Positions 34,258 through 42,291 of a stretch of DNA of 64,000 nucleotides are shown one piece after another. Source of the DNA: an uncultured Muribaculaceae bacterium (GTDB lineage Bacteria; Bacteroidota; Bacteroidia; Bacteroidales; Muribaculaceae); NCBI GenBank assembly GCA_910586975.1, contig CAJUKX010000011.1, positions 15,320 to 79,319 on the forward strand, in the 5' to 3' direction. A program made the position numbers and the translations under genes. Within the stretch, counting starts at the first letter, position 1. The number at the start of each line of letters is the position of its first letter. The notes beneath the pieces are model-generated. The model was not told the DNA's origin, searched no databases, and saw only the letters and a program-made list of their open reading frames with translations.

Positions 34258-35385
34258 TTATTTTTTATTGTCGGTTGTAAATGGTTTTACTGTCATGCCG
34301 TTGCGCACTTTGAGTATTGCCGAAGTCACGTAGCGGTCGGTGGGTTTAAGGCCTTCTGTCACCACACGCATGGTGTCGCCCTGTACCAGGTCGCCCACCT
34401 TTATGGGGGTGTAAACTACCTTGTTTGAGTCATTGACCACGTATACATATTTGCCCAACTGGTCGGTTGATATGGAGGCATCATTAATTATCATGGCCTG
34501 CGGGTCGAGCTTGTAAGGCAGACGTATGGTGCAGTACATGCCCGGTTTCAGCTCATTGTATGTGTTGTCTACCTTGGCTTGCAACTCAATGGTACCGGTT
34601 GTGGCATTAACATTCGGGGCCATGTAGTTTAGCGCACCCGTGTAATCGTGGGGCAATTTTTCGGAGAAATTTATGGGAATGGCGTTATAATTAATTTTAT
34701 CGCGGTTATTAGTATTCTCTAACATACGCAGGAACGAGGCATCCTCTATGGTGAATGTAGCCACAACAACATCATCCTTGTACACAGTTGCAAGTACCAC
34801 AGGCGACGATTCACCCATCACATAGTTTCCCTTTGAGAGCTGATTGGTGGTGACGTGTCCCGACAGCGGAGCCCTTACCGAGCAATCGTTCACCTTTTTG
34901 CGAGCGTCGGCCAGGGCAGCCTCGGCACTTGTGATGGCAGCACGGCTCTGATCGCGGGCATTTAGAGCCTGCGACAGCTCCATCTGGCTTACGGCATTTT
35001 TACTGTAAGCCTTGTTCACAGCCTCGTAGTGCTGCTCGGCATAAGCATTGTCGGATTTGGCTTTGGAAAGATTGGCCAAGGCACTGTTGAGTGCGTTGGT
35101 GTATTCAGAATTGTCAATGGTAAACAGCAGCTGTCCCTCTTTCACATATTCACCGCCATCATACAATGGTGCCGACAGTATGCCGTTTACCTTTGCCACA
35201 GCCCGTGCGGTGCGGTCGGCGATGAGCTTGCCCGGATAATCCTTGTATAATGTAACAGAATCCACCGCCACCAGGCTTACCTCTACGGGCATAGCCTCCG
35301 ACGTGTCTTCACTCTTCTCTTTATTCCGGCAAGATGTGGCTAATAGCAGTGCTGCCAGACCTAATGTAATATATTCCAGTTTCAT
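34258..35385 (-). CDS. RND efflux periplasmic adaptor (membrane fusion protein)
   Basis: A 375-residue lipoprotein adaptor joining the pump to the outer-membrane channel. The signal ends in a lipobox (LLATSC, Cys19). The lipoyl half-motifs are VAKVNGILSAPLYDGGEYVK near residue 65 and CSVRAPLSGHVTT near residue 163, with a coiled-coil hairpin of about 80 residues between (SALANLSKAKSDNAY to AALADARKKV). Beta-barrel and membrane-proximal domains follow. It sits 14 bases after the outer-membrane gene. Confidence 0.94.
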   Translation of the reverse strand: MKLEYITLGLAALLLATSCRNKEKSEDTSEAMPVEVSLVAVDSVTLYKDYPGKLIADRTARAVAKVNGILSAPLYDGGEYVKEGQLLFTIDNSEYTNALNSALANLSKAKSDNAYAEQHYEAVNKAYSKNAVSQMELSQALNARDQSRAAITSAEAALADARKKVNDCSVRAPLSGHVTTNQLSKGNYVMGESSPVVLATVYKDDVVVATFTIEDASFLRMLENTNNRDKINYNAIPINFSEKLPHDYTGALNYMAPNVNATTGTIELQAKVDNTYNELKPGMYCTIRLPYKLDPQAMIINDASISTDQLGKYVYVVNDSNKVVYTPIKVGDLVQGDTMRVVTEGLKPTDRYVTSAILKVRNGMTVKPFTTDNKK

Positions 35386-35399
35386 AGGGATGTGTGTGT

Positions 35400-36773
35400 T
35401 TATTTATATTCTGAGAATCCGCCACCGAGAGCTTTGTAGAGTGTGATGAGCGATGACAGGGCATTGCCTCGCGCCACCACCGCCGAATTGGCGTAGTTAA
35501 GGAAATTCTGTTCTGCCGTAGCCACGTCGGAATATGGAGCGAGTCCCTGGCGGTAAAGGTCAAGCTCAAGGTTCAGGAATTCGCGGGCGTTATCAACCGC
35601 CTGATCATATTCGTTTATGGTTTTTACATTATTTATGTATGAGTTAACGGCATTGTTCACCTCGTTGTAGGCATTCATCACTGTATAGTTGTAATTAGCC
35701 ATCTGGACCTCCATTTCATCGCGGGCGGCGGCCACCTTGGCGTTGCGGGCCATGCCGTCGAATATAGTCCAGCTGAGAGTGGGAGCTATTGAATAGCTGA
35801 AGCCCGACTTGTTGAAGGTGTCGTTCAGTTTAGGGCCGGCAAATCCTATAGAGCCGTTAATCGACAGCGTGGGCAGAAAGTCTTTCTTGGCTATACCCAC
35901 AGCTGCGGCTGCGGCAGCGAGATTCTGCTCGGCGGCAATTATATCGGGGCGACGGCGCAGCAGCTCGCCGGGCATTCCGGTGGCTACAATCTGACGATAG
36001 TCGGGAAGGTCGCTGTGCGAGTCGAGCAGAGCATTGATTTCTTCGGGATAACGGGCTACGAGCAATGCCAGCGAGCTCTTGGCAGTGACGATGGATGTGC
36101 GCAGCGCCGGAATGGTGGCACGGGTACTGTGCAATATGGCCATAGACTGGTCAACCTGTGGCTTGGCACCCAGTCCACATTCGTATCGGTTGAGCACAAT
36201 GTTGGAAATGGAATCTTGAGCCACGGCATGTTCCTGAGCCACGGCAAGTTCAGCTTCCCACACGCGCAGTTGTACATAAGTGCTTGCTATCTCGCCGGCC
36301 ATGCTCACCATAGCACCTACCCACTCGGCCCTTGAGGCCCGGTATTGGGCACGGCTCTGTTTAACGGCCGAGGTAATTTTGCCGAAAATATCAATCTCCC
36401 AACTCATGCTTGCGCCGGCCGACCACCGGTTTGAATTTACCTGCTGCGCGTGGCTGCGGGTATAACCGGCATCTATGCCTATATTGGGATAATAGGCCGA
36501 CTTGGCCACCGTCATCTGGCGCGCGGCTGCATCCATGCGCTTGGCGGCCATATCGAGGTCGAAGTTGGCCTGCTCGCCCATACATATAAGCGAATCGAGC
36601 ACAGGATCGTCAAACATCAGCCACCAGCGGTCTTCAGATGGCAATGGCTGGGTGGCATCGGACGTATAAGTCCAGCTGTCGGGCAGGGGGCGTTCGAGTG
36701 CCATGGGGCTTTTGCCCATGGCAGACAGTACCGGCAGCAATAAAGCAAGAGTTGTAAAAAAGTATCTGACCAT
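35400..36773 (-). CDS. Outer-membrane efflux channel, TolC/NodT family
   Basis: The outer-membrane exit duct of the tripartite pump. The ATG at 36773 gives 457 residues with a signal peptide MVRYFFTTLALLLPVLSAMG; an in-frame start 36 bases upstream would put 12 polar residues in front of it and is rejected. Two OEP repeats are visible: LDMAAKRMDAAARQMTVAKS near residue 80, RRRPDIIAAEQNLAAA near residue 265 (a NodT/OprM hallmark), and the closing ANYNYTVMNAYNEVNNAV near residue 355. The first gene of the efflux operon. Confidence 0.94.
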   Translation of the reverse strand: MVRYFFTTLALLLPVLSAMGKSPMALERPLPDSWTYTSDATQPLPSEDRWWLMFDDPVLDSLICMGEQANFDLDMAAKRMDAAARQMTVAKSAYYPNIGIDAGYTRSHAQQVNSNRWSAGASMSWEIDIFGKITSAVKQSRAQYRASRAEWVGAMVSMAGEIASTYVQLRVWEAELAVAQEHAVAQDSISNIVLNRYECGLGAKPQVDQSMAILHSTRATIPALRTSIVTAKSSLALLVARYPEEINALLDSHSDLPDYRQIVATGMPGELLRRRPDIIAAEQNLAAAAAAVGIAKKDFLPTLSINGSIGFAGPKLNDTFNKSGFSYSIAPTLSWTIFDGMARNAKVAAARDEMEVQMANYNYTVMNAYNEVNNAVNSYINNVKTINEYDQAVDNAREFLNLELDLYRQGLAPYSDVATAEQNFLNYANSAVVARGNALSSLITLYKALGGGFSEYK

Positions 36774-36793
36774 AAAAATTGAAACGTGTGTGT

Positions 36794-36809
36794 TTGGAAT
36801 CCGTTCCAA
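36794..36809. promoter_or_regulatory. Palindrome upstream of the efflux operon, possible operator
   Basis: TTGGAATCCGTTCCAA, a 6-4-6 inverted repeat, lies 20 bases before the outer-membrane channel ATG in the 70-base gap after the M64 gene. It could bind a dimeric repressor; no regulator gene is adjacent on this side. Confidence 0.4.
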
Positions 36810-36843
36810 TTTTTATAACCGAGAATACGAGCAAAATGTTTTG

Positions 36844-38109
36844 TTAAATCGGTTCGGTATAATAGAGTATGATCTCGCGTATGGCATCTTGACACACCTT
36901 GCAGAAGTGCGGGGCGGTGTTGGTGCGCATGCGGCAGTCGGGACTTCCTCTCCACACACCTTTAGTCCGATAACCGGCGCCCTCGATCAGTGTGGCCTTG
37001 CCTTCATCCACGAGGTCTTGCCACTTTGAGCCGAAGTCAACACGTGTGGTGATATTAGGCTCCCACGGCTCTACATCGAGCGGATAAGTACCCTCCATTA
37101 TATCGTTTTCATAGTAATATTCATCGGCCAGGCCGGCAAAGCTGTGGCCGAATTCATGCACAACCACTTCCCTGAACAGCTCGTTGTCGGCAGCCGTCAA
37201 GGTGTAGAAATTGAATATGCCGCCACCGCCGTATTCCTCGGTATTGGCCAGTACTATGATGTGCCGGGCCGGGGTTGATATTATGGCATCATAGAGGTCG
37301 TGGACATTTGAGGTGGTGAGGTAGCGGTCAGAGTAAAAAGTGGAGAAATGCGACCCGAAGGGAGTCTCGGCCCAGCGTCCCTGAGCGGGTATGCTCACTC
37401 CGCTCTCGCGTCCGGCGCTCTCTACGGCAATGAAGTCAAATCGTTCTGACATCGACGCAAATGGCTCGTGGTCAAATATGGCATCCACAGCCTCGCGTGC
37501 CCTCTGATTAAACTTGGGCATCTCGGCGGCTGTATAACCCTCGGCAAGGATGGCGACGGTGATTTTGGCCGAATCCGGATAATCGCCCCTGTACACATAG
37601 CTGTGGGGCATGGGTTTGCGTGCGGTATAGTCGGCTATGAGTATGTCGGCCGGGTCTACTCGCAGTCGGGCATTGGCCACACATACGCGGCGGTTGTCGC
37701 GCAGATTAACCGTTATGTCGACGCTGTCGCGCGGAAACGGCACAAGAACCGTACCTTCCATGGCGCGCGGACCGGAATAGTCTTCAGATACGAGCCATTC
37801 CTGAAACAAGGTGGAGAATGAGTTGCTGTACAGCGTGTCGCCCGACATGGATGTGAGTATCACATCGGCCGCACCTTCCCTGAGGGGTTTGTCGAGGTTT
37901 ACCTTTCGGCCGCCCCACCCTTTGTATTTGGAAAGTGATGTGAACGATATACCGGGCGCCGCGGCACTGCCGCATGAGCCTGTGAACACAAAGTCTACCC
38001 GCAAAGTAGAGTCTGCGAATGCCGAAGCAAACGATGTATCGCCTGCCTGCATGTTAATGCTGCAGCCCATAGCCACTATGAGTGGGGCCACCTTGCTGAT
38101 TTTCATCAC
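36844..38109 (-). CDS. Secreted M64 family (IgA-peptidase-like) metallopeptidase
   Basis: A 421-residue exported zinc protease of family M64, whose founder from Clostridium cleaves IgA. A short signal segment ends near MQAGD (residue 23), a beta-sandwich N-terminal domain follows (residues 30-150), then the peptidase domain. The zinc site is HEFGHSFAGLADEYYYE near residue 317. YTAAEMPKFN near residue 190 is another family motif. IgA specificity is not established for Bacteroidota members. The start overlaps the Lrp regulator stop by 4 bases (ATGA), an unusual pairing suggesting joint expression. Confidence 0.92.
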   Translation of the reverse strand: MMKISKVAPLIVAMGCSINMQAGDTSFASAFADSTLRVDFVFTGSCGSAAAPGISFTSLSKYKGWGGRKVNLDKPLREGAADVILTSMSGDTLYSNSFSTLFQEWLVSEDYSGPRAMEGTVLVPFPRDSVDITVNLRDNRRVCVANARLRVDPADILIADYTARKPMPHSYVYRGDYPDSAKITVAILAEGYTAAEMPKFNQRAREAVDAIFDHEPFASMSERFDFIAVESAGRESGVSIPAQGRWAETPFGSHFSTFYSDRYLTTSNVHDLYDAIISTPARHIIVLANTEEYGGGGIFNFYTLTAADNELFREVVVHEFGHSFAGLADEYYYENDIMEGTYPLDVEPWEPNITTRVDFGSKWQDLVDEGKATLIEGAGYRTKGVWRGSPDCRMRTNTAPHFCKVCQDAIREIILYYTEPI

Positions 38110-38576
38110 TTACTGTTGTCTACAATAGGCATGGGGCGCTTGAATACCTGCTTGAACGAGATGAGGGTTTCGGTGCGTGCCACACCAAGAGCCTGAATCT
38201 GGTTCTGGAGTATATCGAGCAGGTGGTCGTTGTTGCGGGCAAAAAGTTTGATAAATATGTCATACTGCCCGGTGGTGAAGTGACACTCGATGATTTCGGG
38301 AATCTGCTTGAGTGTTTCCACTACCGACTTGAACTGGGCGGGGTCGTTGAGGAAAATACCTACGTATGCGCAAGTCTCATATCCTATGGCTTCGGGATTG
38401 ATGAGGCTTTCGGCACCGGTGATTACACCGCTGGCATACATACGCTGAATGCGCTGATGGATTGCCGCTCCCGATACGCCGCATTCGCGGGCTATTTCGA
38501 GATATGGCTTTCGGGCATTACCTGATAACAGTCTGAGGATATTCAGGTCTAATGTGTCAAATGAGGGTCGATGCAT
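38106..38576 (-). CDS. Lrp/AsnC family transcriptional regulator
   Basis: A 156-residue regulator. The N-terminal helix-turn-helix is clear (DLNILRLLSGNARKPYLEIA, then CGVSGAAIHQRIQRM, residues ~9-47), followed by the RAM ligand-binding domain with CAYVGIFLND and HFTTGQYDIFIKLFA (residues 70-145). Such proteins sense amino acids and form octamers. It is translationally coupled to the M64 peptidase, which may supply the amino acids it senses; that link is inference. Confidence 0.94.
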   Translation of the reverse strand: MHRPSFDTLDLNILRLLSGNARKPYLEIARECGVSGAAIHQRIQRMYASGVITGAESLINPEAIGYETCAYVGIFLNDPAQFKSVVETLKQIPEIIECHFTTGQYDIFIKLFARNNDHLLDILQNQIQALGVARTETLISFKQVFKRPMPIVDNSK

Positions 38577-38682
38577 GAATTTGATTTTTAGATTTATAAT
38601 ACGGCCGCTGCCGCTAATACTTTAAATTGGTGATGAAATTCGTTTTTATATCTTGTGATGAAATTATTGATGATGTATTTGT

Positions 38683-39855
38683 CTACTCCCAGGTGTATCG
38701 CTTACCGTGTTTGAAGATTGAACGCAGCCCGCGTTTGAACTTGCGAACGGGCCGGAAGAATGCCAGAAACGGCAGTGTAAGCAGCAACCGCCGGCCATGA
38801 AGCACTTTTACGGCCACTGTCCATATAAGCCCGGTAAGATACCATAGTATCAGCACTGCGGCCGACATGGCCCATGCACAGGTGTTGTACGGTGACAGAA
38901 TACCCACTGCAAGGGCAAATATGGGAGCGAGAAAATAACTTGTGAACGCCACTCCGCCCAGCAAGCGCGGACGGTGTGGTATGAATCGGCTGGTGAAGCT
39001 GCGGCGAGCTTTCTCGTCGCTGAATGCACGGGGCGAATTGGCTCCCGGTACATAAACAAGCGATTCAGGCGATAGTTCAACCACGGTATTGGTGCCGTTG
39101 GTGATTTCGCTTACAAATATGTCGTCGTCGCCATTACGGAGATTAAGATGACGCGAGAATCCTTTGTTACGGAAAAAGAGTTCACGGCGGTAGGCCAGAT
39201 TGTGCTCGGTGCCTCGCCAGGGATGGCGGCGTATAGCCGGACTGACCCATGCGGCCGAATCGGCCACAAAATCAAATGAACGGGCACGTGCGCCCATGGC
39301 CCTGTCGTCGTAGGGCGGCGCAGCTGCAAAGCCCAGCACTACCTCTGTGGATGTATCGCTGCTGAAGTGGCGTGTCATACTGCGTAGCCACAGCGGCGAG
39401 TCTATCTCAGAGCCTGCAGTGGTAAGCACTATCACCGGCATTCTGGTAGCCTTTATACCAAGGGTGATGGCAAGCTTCTTGCGGCTGAGATTGCGCACCC
39501 CGTCGGGTGTGCAGGTGAGGTAAAGATTGCGATGAGTGAGCTGCATGGTGCTTACAACATCGGTAACCGCAGCCGATTCGCCCTCGTTAACCACCACTAC
39601 CTCAAACCGGCCCGGGTAGTCCTGAGCGAAAATCTGAGGCAGCAGAGTGGCAAGCCCCGAGTCGTCGTCGTGCGAATATACTATCACGGCAACGTCTTCG
39701 AGCGCCCCGGCTGTGTCGCCTTCGTCATCCGACTTGCGGTGGCGGCGCAACGGCAGCACTCTTATCATAAAAGTGACAAACGAAATCACCACAGCCAGTA
39801 GTCCCAGCTGCAGCAATGTCCATTGCAAGGAAGATATGTCAAATGCAAAATACAT
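38683..39855 (-). CDS. Family 2 glycosyltransferase, membrane-bound
   Basis: A 390-residue protein from the ATG at 39855 (MYFAFDISSLQWTLLQL); a TTG four codons upstream is less likely. One N-terminal membrane helix (residues ~8-30) is followed by a GT-A domain: AVIVYSHDDDSGLATLLP near residue 55, VVVNEGE near residue 90, and a DDIFVSEI segment near residue 240 with the acidic catalytic positions. Two to three C-terminal helices (residues ~300-365) close the protein. Substrate unknown. It stands alone, divergent from the ABC operon. Confidence 0.85.
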   Translation of the reverse strand: MYFAFDISSLQWTLLQLGLLAVVISFVTFMIRVLPLRRHRKSDDEGDTAGALEDVAVIVYSHDDDSGLATLLPQIFAQDYPGRFEVVVVNEGESAAVTDVVSTMQLTHRNLYLTCTPDGVRNLSRKKLAITLGIKATRMPVIVLTTAGSEIDSPLWLRSMTRHFSSDTSTEVVLGFAAAPPYDDRAMGARARSFDFVADSAAWVSPAIRRHPWRGTEHNLAYRRELFFRNKGFSRHLNLRNGDDDIFVSEITNGTNTVVELSPESLVYVPGANSPRAFSDEKARRSFTSRFIPHRPRLLGGVAFTSYFLAPIFALAVGILSPYNTCAWAMSAAVLILWYLTGLIWTVAVKVLHGRRLLLTLPFLAFFRPVRKFKRGLRSIFKHGKRYTWE

Positions 39856-39975
39856 CCTAAAAGTCAATCGTTACTTCTTTCCCTCATGTATACATCAAAT
39901 GGATGACAATACACACTCGTTTTAAATTTTTGTTGCTCTGAAGCACACAAATTCAGAAATCATTCAGAATTGTTG

Positions 39976-40005
39976 CAAAATTACAAAAAAAATGTTTTTT
40001 CCAAT
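39976..40005 (-). promoter_or_regulatory. Probable promoter of the glycosyltransferase gene
   Basis: On the minus strand, TAATTTTG (39976-39983) with ATTG 18 bases upstream (40002-40005). The leader to the ATG would be about 115 bases. Confidence 0.45.
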
Positions 40006-40011
40006 AAAAAA

Positions 40012-40043
40012 TTTGCAGTTTTAATAAAAAAATAATAATTTTG
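40012..40043 (+). promoter_or_regulatory. Bacteroidota-type promoter of the ABC-GntR operon
   Basis: TTTG (40012-40015), 20-base spacer, TAATTTTG (40036-40043): a full consensus match, placing the start of transcription near 40050. Confidence 0.7.
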
Positions 40044-40083
40044 CGGTGTGTTACTGATGTACAACACCTAAACAATTATAACT

Positions 40084-40140
40084 ATGAAGGCATTCTTACT
40101 CTCCTTATTGATGGTTCTCCTCTGTATCATTATCCTCTAA
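40084..40140 (+). CDS. 18-residue hydrophobic peptide leading the ABC operon
   Basis: ATG at 40084 opens a tiny frame, MKAFLLSLLMVLLCIIIL, then TAA. It lies about 35 bases after the predicted transcription start and ends 13 bases before the ABC ATPase ATG. One lysine followed by 15 hydrophobic residues would form a single membrane helix. It could be a small membrane peptide that works with the transporter, a leader peptide, or chance. The position and composition make it worth recording. Confidence 0.4.
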   Translation: MKAFLLSLLMVLLCIIIL

Positions 40141-40153
40141 AGATAACACCACC

Positions 40154-40999
40154 ATGCTCAATATCAACAATGTAAGTTTCTACTACCGCAAAGGCTTCAT
40201 GGCGGTTGATGATGCCTGTGCAGACATAGGCAGCGGCATATATCTGCTGTTAGGCGAAAACGGAGCCGGAAAAACCACTCTGCTCCATCTCATATCAGGA
40301 TTGCTGTTCCCCAAAAGCGGCAGCTGCTCGCTCGACGAGGTTGATACATCGCTGCGCAGTCCATATACCACCGAGCGCATTTTCTTTGTGGCCGATGATT
40401 TTGACTGCCCATTTGCCACCATCAATGAGCTTGCCCGCAGGCACGGGCTGTTCTACCCCACATTCAACTATGAGATGATGCGCGCCAATCTGGCCGACTA
40501 CGGAATGGATGGATCAGAGAAACTGCGCGCAATGTCGCTGGGCACACGACGCAAGGCTTTCATTGCCTACTCGCTGGCCTTGGGCGTGGACTACCTTCTG
40601 CTCGACGAACCCACCAACGGCATGGATATAAGCTCCAAGAAGATAATGCTGAAGCAGATAGGCCGGTGCGTGAGCGACGATCAGTGCATTATTATATCCA
40701 CCCACAACGTACACGACCTGCAAACCATGTTTGACCACCTGATGCTGATGCGCCGGGGACGGCTGCGCATCTCCATGCCGGTGGCCGACATACTGGAGCG
40801 GGCTGCATTTGTAAGCAGCCCCTCGCCCGTACCCGGAGCCATATTCCAGGAACCCGAGGGCGGACGCTTCAAGGCTATCATACCCAACGAACAGCACATC
40901 GACACCGATATCGACTATCCGCTGTTCTACTCGGCCATGATGTCGGAGGCCGGCGACTCATTTATCGAATTTCTAACTTCCAAAAACATACAGCTATGA
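40154..40999 (+). CDS. ABC transporter ATP-binding protein
   Basis: A 281-residue ABC ATPase. Walker A is GENGAGKTTLL (residues ~34-44), the signature region reads MSLGTRRKAFIAYSLALG near residue 130 (LGTRR in place of LSGGQ), Walker B is YLLLDEPTNGMD near residue 150 and the switch histidine is in IISTHNVHDL near residue 185. The last 70 residues are an extra domain. It overlaps the permease gene by 4 bases. The LG(T/M)RR-type signature is typical of the GntR-linked exporters of this kind, such as those resembling YtrB/BceA-like stress systems. Cargo unknown. Confidence 0.93.
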   Translation: MLNINNVSFYYRKGFMAVDDACADIGSGIYLLLGENGAGKTTLLHLISGLLFPKSGSCSLDEVDTSLRSPYTTERIFFVADDFDCPFATINELARRHGLFYPTFNYEMMRANLADYGMDGSEKLRAMSLGTRRKAFIAYSLALGVDYLLLDEPTNGMDISSKKIMLKQIGRCVSDDQCIIISTHNVHDLQTMFDHLMLMRRGRLRISMPVADILERAAFVSSPSPVPGAIFQEPEGGRFKAIIPNEQHIDTDIDYPLFYSAMMSEAGDSFIEFLTSKNIQL

Positions 41000-41814
41000 G
41001 GACAGCTGCCACCAAGACATTCTCATTCAGCCGCTTAGACCAGGTGTGGTCGTTCTACGCGCCATGCACCACACGCTACCTTATGTGGGCGGCCATAGCC
41101 ACAGTGGTATCATACCTTATGTATCTGCTGGCCGACAAAACCGACGTAATAGGCATGATGTCAATATCGGGCACCCTGCTGGGCGCTTTTGCCTACATGG
41201 CGCCCACGGCATTCACCTTTGTACGCAACCGCTCGCTGGTGTGCCAGCTGCCGGCCACAGCCGCCGAGCAATTCACCTTCATGCTGCTGTTCAGCTACGT
41301 AGCCGTACCGCTCACCATGGCAGCGATATGGCTGTCGCTCGAAGGAATAAGCGGGCTGTGCGGATACGACAACTCCATGTTTGCCACCATGCAGAGGCTA
41401 TATGCATCTGAACTGGATGCTGCACACATGGGCATTTTCAATGATTTCTACAATTTGTTGATGAAACGTACCCGCTGGTTACAGTATCTGAGCTGGGCCA
41501 TGTCGACTGCCGTAGTGCTGCTGATAGTCATAGCTACCGAGAAACAACGCTTCATGAAAGCCGTTGCCGGCGTAATAGTGGCGGGTGTTGCCGTAGGCAT
41601 AGTAAGCGGTGTGTTTATGATTGTAAGAATGGTGGACTTCTTCTCGTCTGCAGAATTTGCCCGAGCATCCGAGGAAGATATAATGCCGGTAATAACCAAT
41701 GTATTGATGAACGGCGTTAACGACATAGCAAACTTCTCGCTGTGTGTTGTACCTGCAATCATCATTATATGCCTGTACTTGTCGTGGCGTAAATTCAAAA
41801 GCTTTCAGATGTAA
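40996..41814 (+). CDS. ABC transporter permease, multi-pass membrane protein
   Basis: A 272-residue integral membrane protein with about six helices: YLMWAAIATVVSYLMYLL (near residue 25), GMMSISGTLLGAFAYMA, FMLLFSYVAVPLTMAAIWL near residue 97, AMSTAVVLLIVIA near residue 175, AVAGVIVAGVAVGIVSGVFM near residue 193 and a final FSLCVVPAIIIICLYL near residue 245. No recognised family beyond being the partner of the preceding ATPase, with which it overlaps by 4 bases. Its stop overlaps the first base of the GntR gene. Confidence 0.82.
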   Translation: MRTAATKTFSFSRLDQVWSFYAPCTTRYLMWAAIATVVSYLMYLLADKTDVIGMMSISGTLLGAFAYMAPTAFTFVRNRSLVCQLPATAAEQFTFMLLFSYVAVPLTMAAIWLSLEGISGLCGYDNSMFATMQRLYASELDAAHMGIFNDFYNLLMKRTRWLQYLSWAMSTAVVLLIVIATEKQRFMKAVAGVIVAGVAVGIVSGVFMIVRMVDFFSSAEFARASEEDIMPVITNVLMNGVNDIANFSLCVVPAIIIICLYLSWRKFKSFQM

Positions 41815-42173
41815 TGGATTTTCACGCAGAGAAACCGATATATCAGCAGATTGTAGACTACGCGTTTGCCAAGATACTGAGCGGCGAGTGGCCCGAGGGC
41901 AAACGCATACCCTCGGTGCGCGAACTCGCGGCGCTGATGTGTGTAAACACCCACACCATACTCAAGGCATACGATTATCTGCAACTGCTCGACATAATAA
42001 TGGTAAAACGAGGCATGGGATATTATCTGGCCGAAAACGCCCATGCCAAAGTGAACGAATCGCGCCGCAAGACATTCCTGTCGACCACAGCCCCGGCTTT
42101 CTTCCGCGAAATGAAGCTGCTCGGGCTTACGGTAGAGGAGGTCCTTGCCGCCGCAGACTTGGAGGGTGTTTGA
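41814..42173 (+). CDS. GntR family transcriptional regulator, YtrA-type
   Basis: A 119-residue short GntR regulator. The winged helix covers residues 8-75: PIYQQIVDYAFAKILSGEW, KRIPSVRELAALMCVNTHT and YLQLLDIIMVKRGMGYYL. The C-terminal part is a short dimerisation helix of the YtrA subfamily, which lacks a large effector domain and usually controls its own ABC transporter operon. Here it is the third gene, starting within the permease stop codon, whereas in many genomes it comes first. The likely target is the promoter at 40012. Confidence 0.92.
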   Translation: MDFHAEKPIYQQIVDYAFAKILSGEWPEGKRIPSVRELAALMCVNTHTILKAYDYLQLLDIIMVKRGMGYYLAENAHAKVNESRRKTFLSTTAPAFFREMKLLGLTVEEVLAAADLEGV

Positions 42174-42291
42174 CAACAACTGTTAAACTTACTCACTGTT
42201 GAATTTTTTTGCAATCTTTCTCTAACTTTTGTCAGTTTCTGTGTGTTAGTATAGAAAAAATATTCTAATCTAACCCTTCAACTAACTATTT

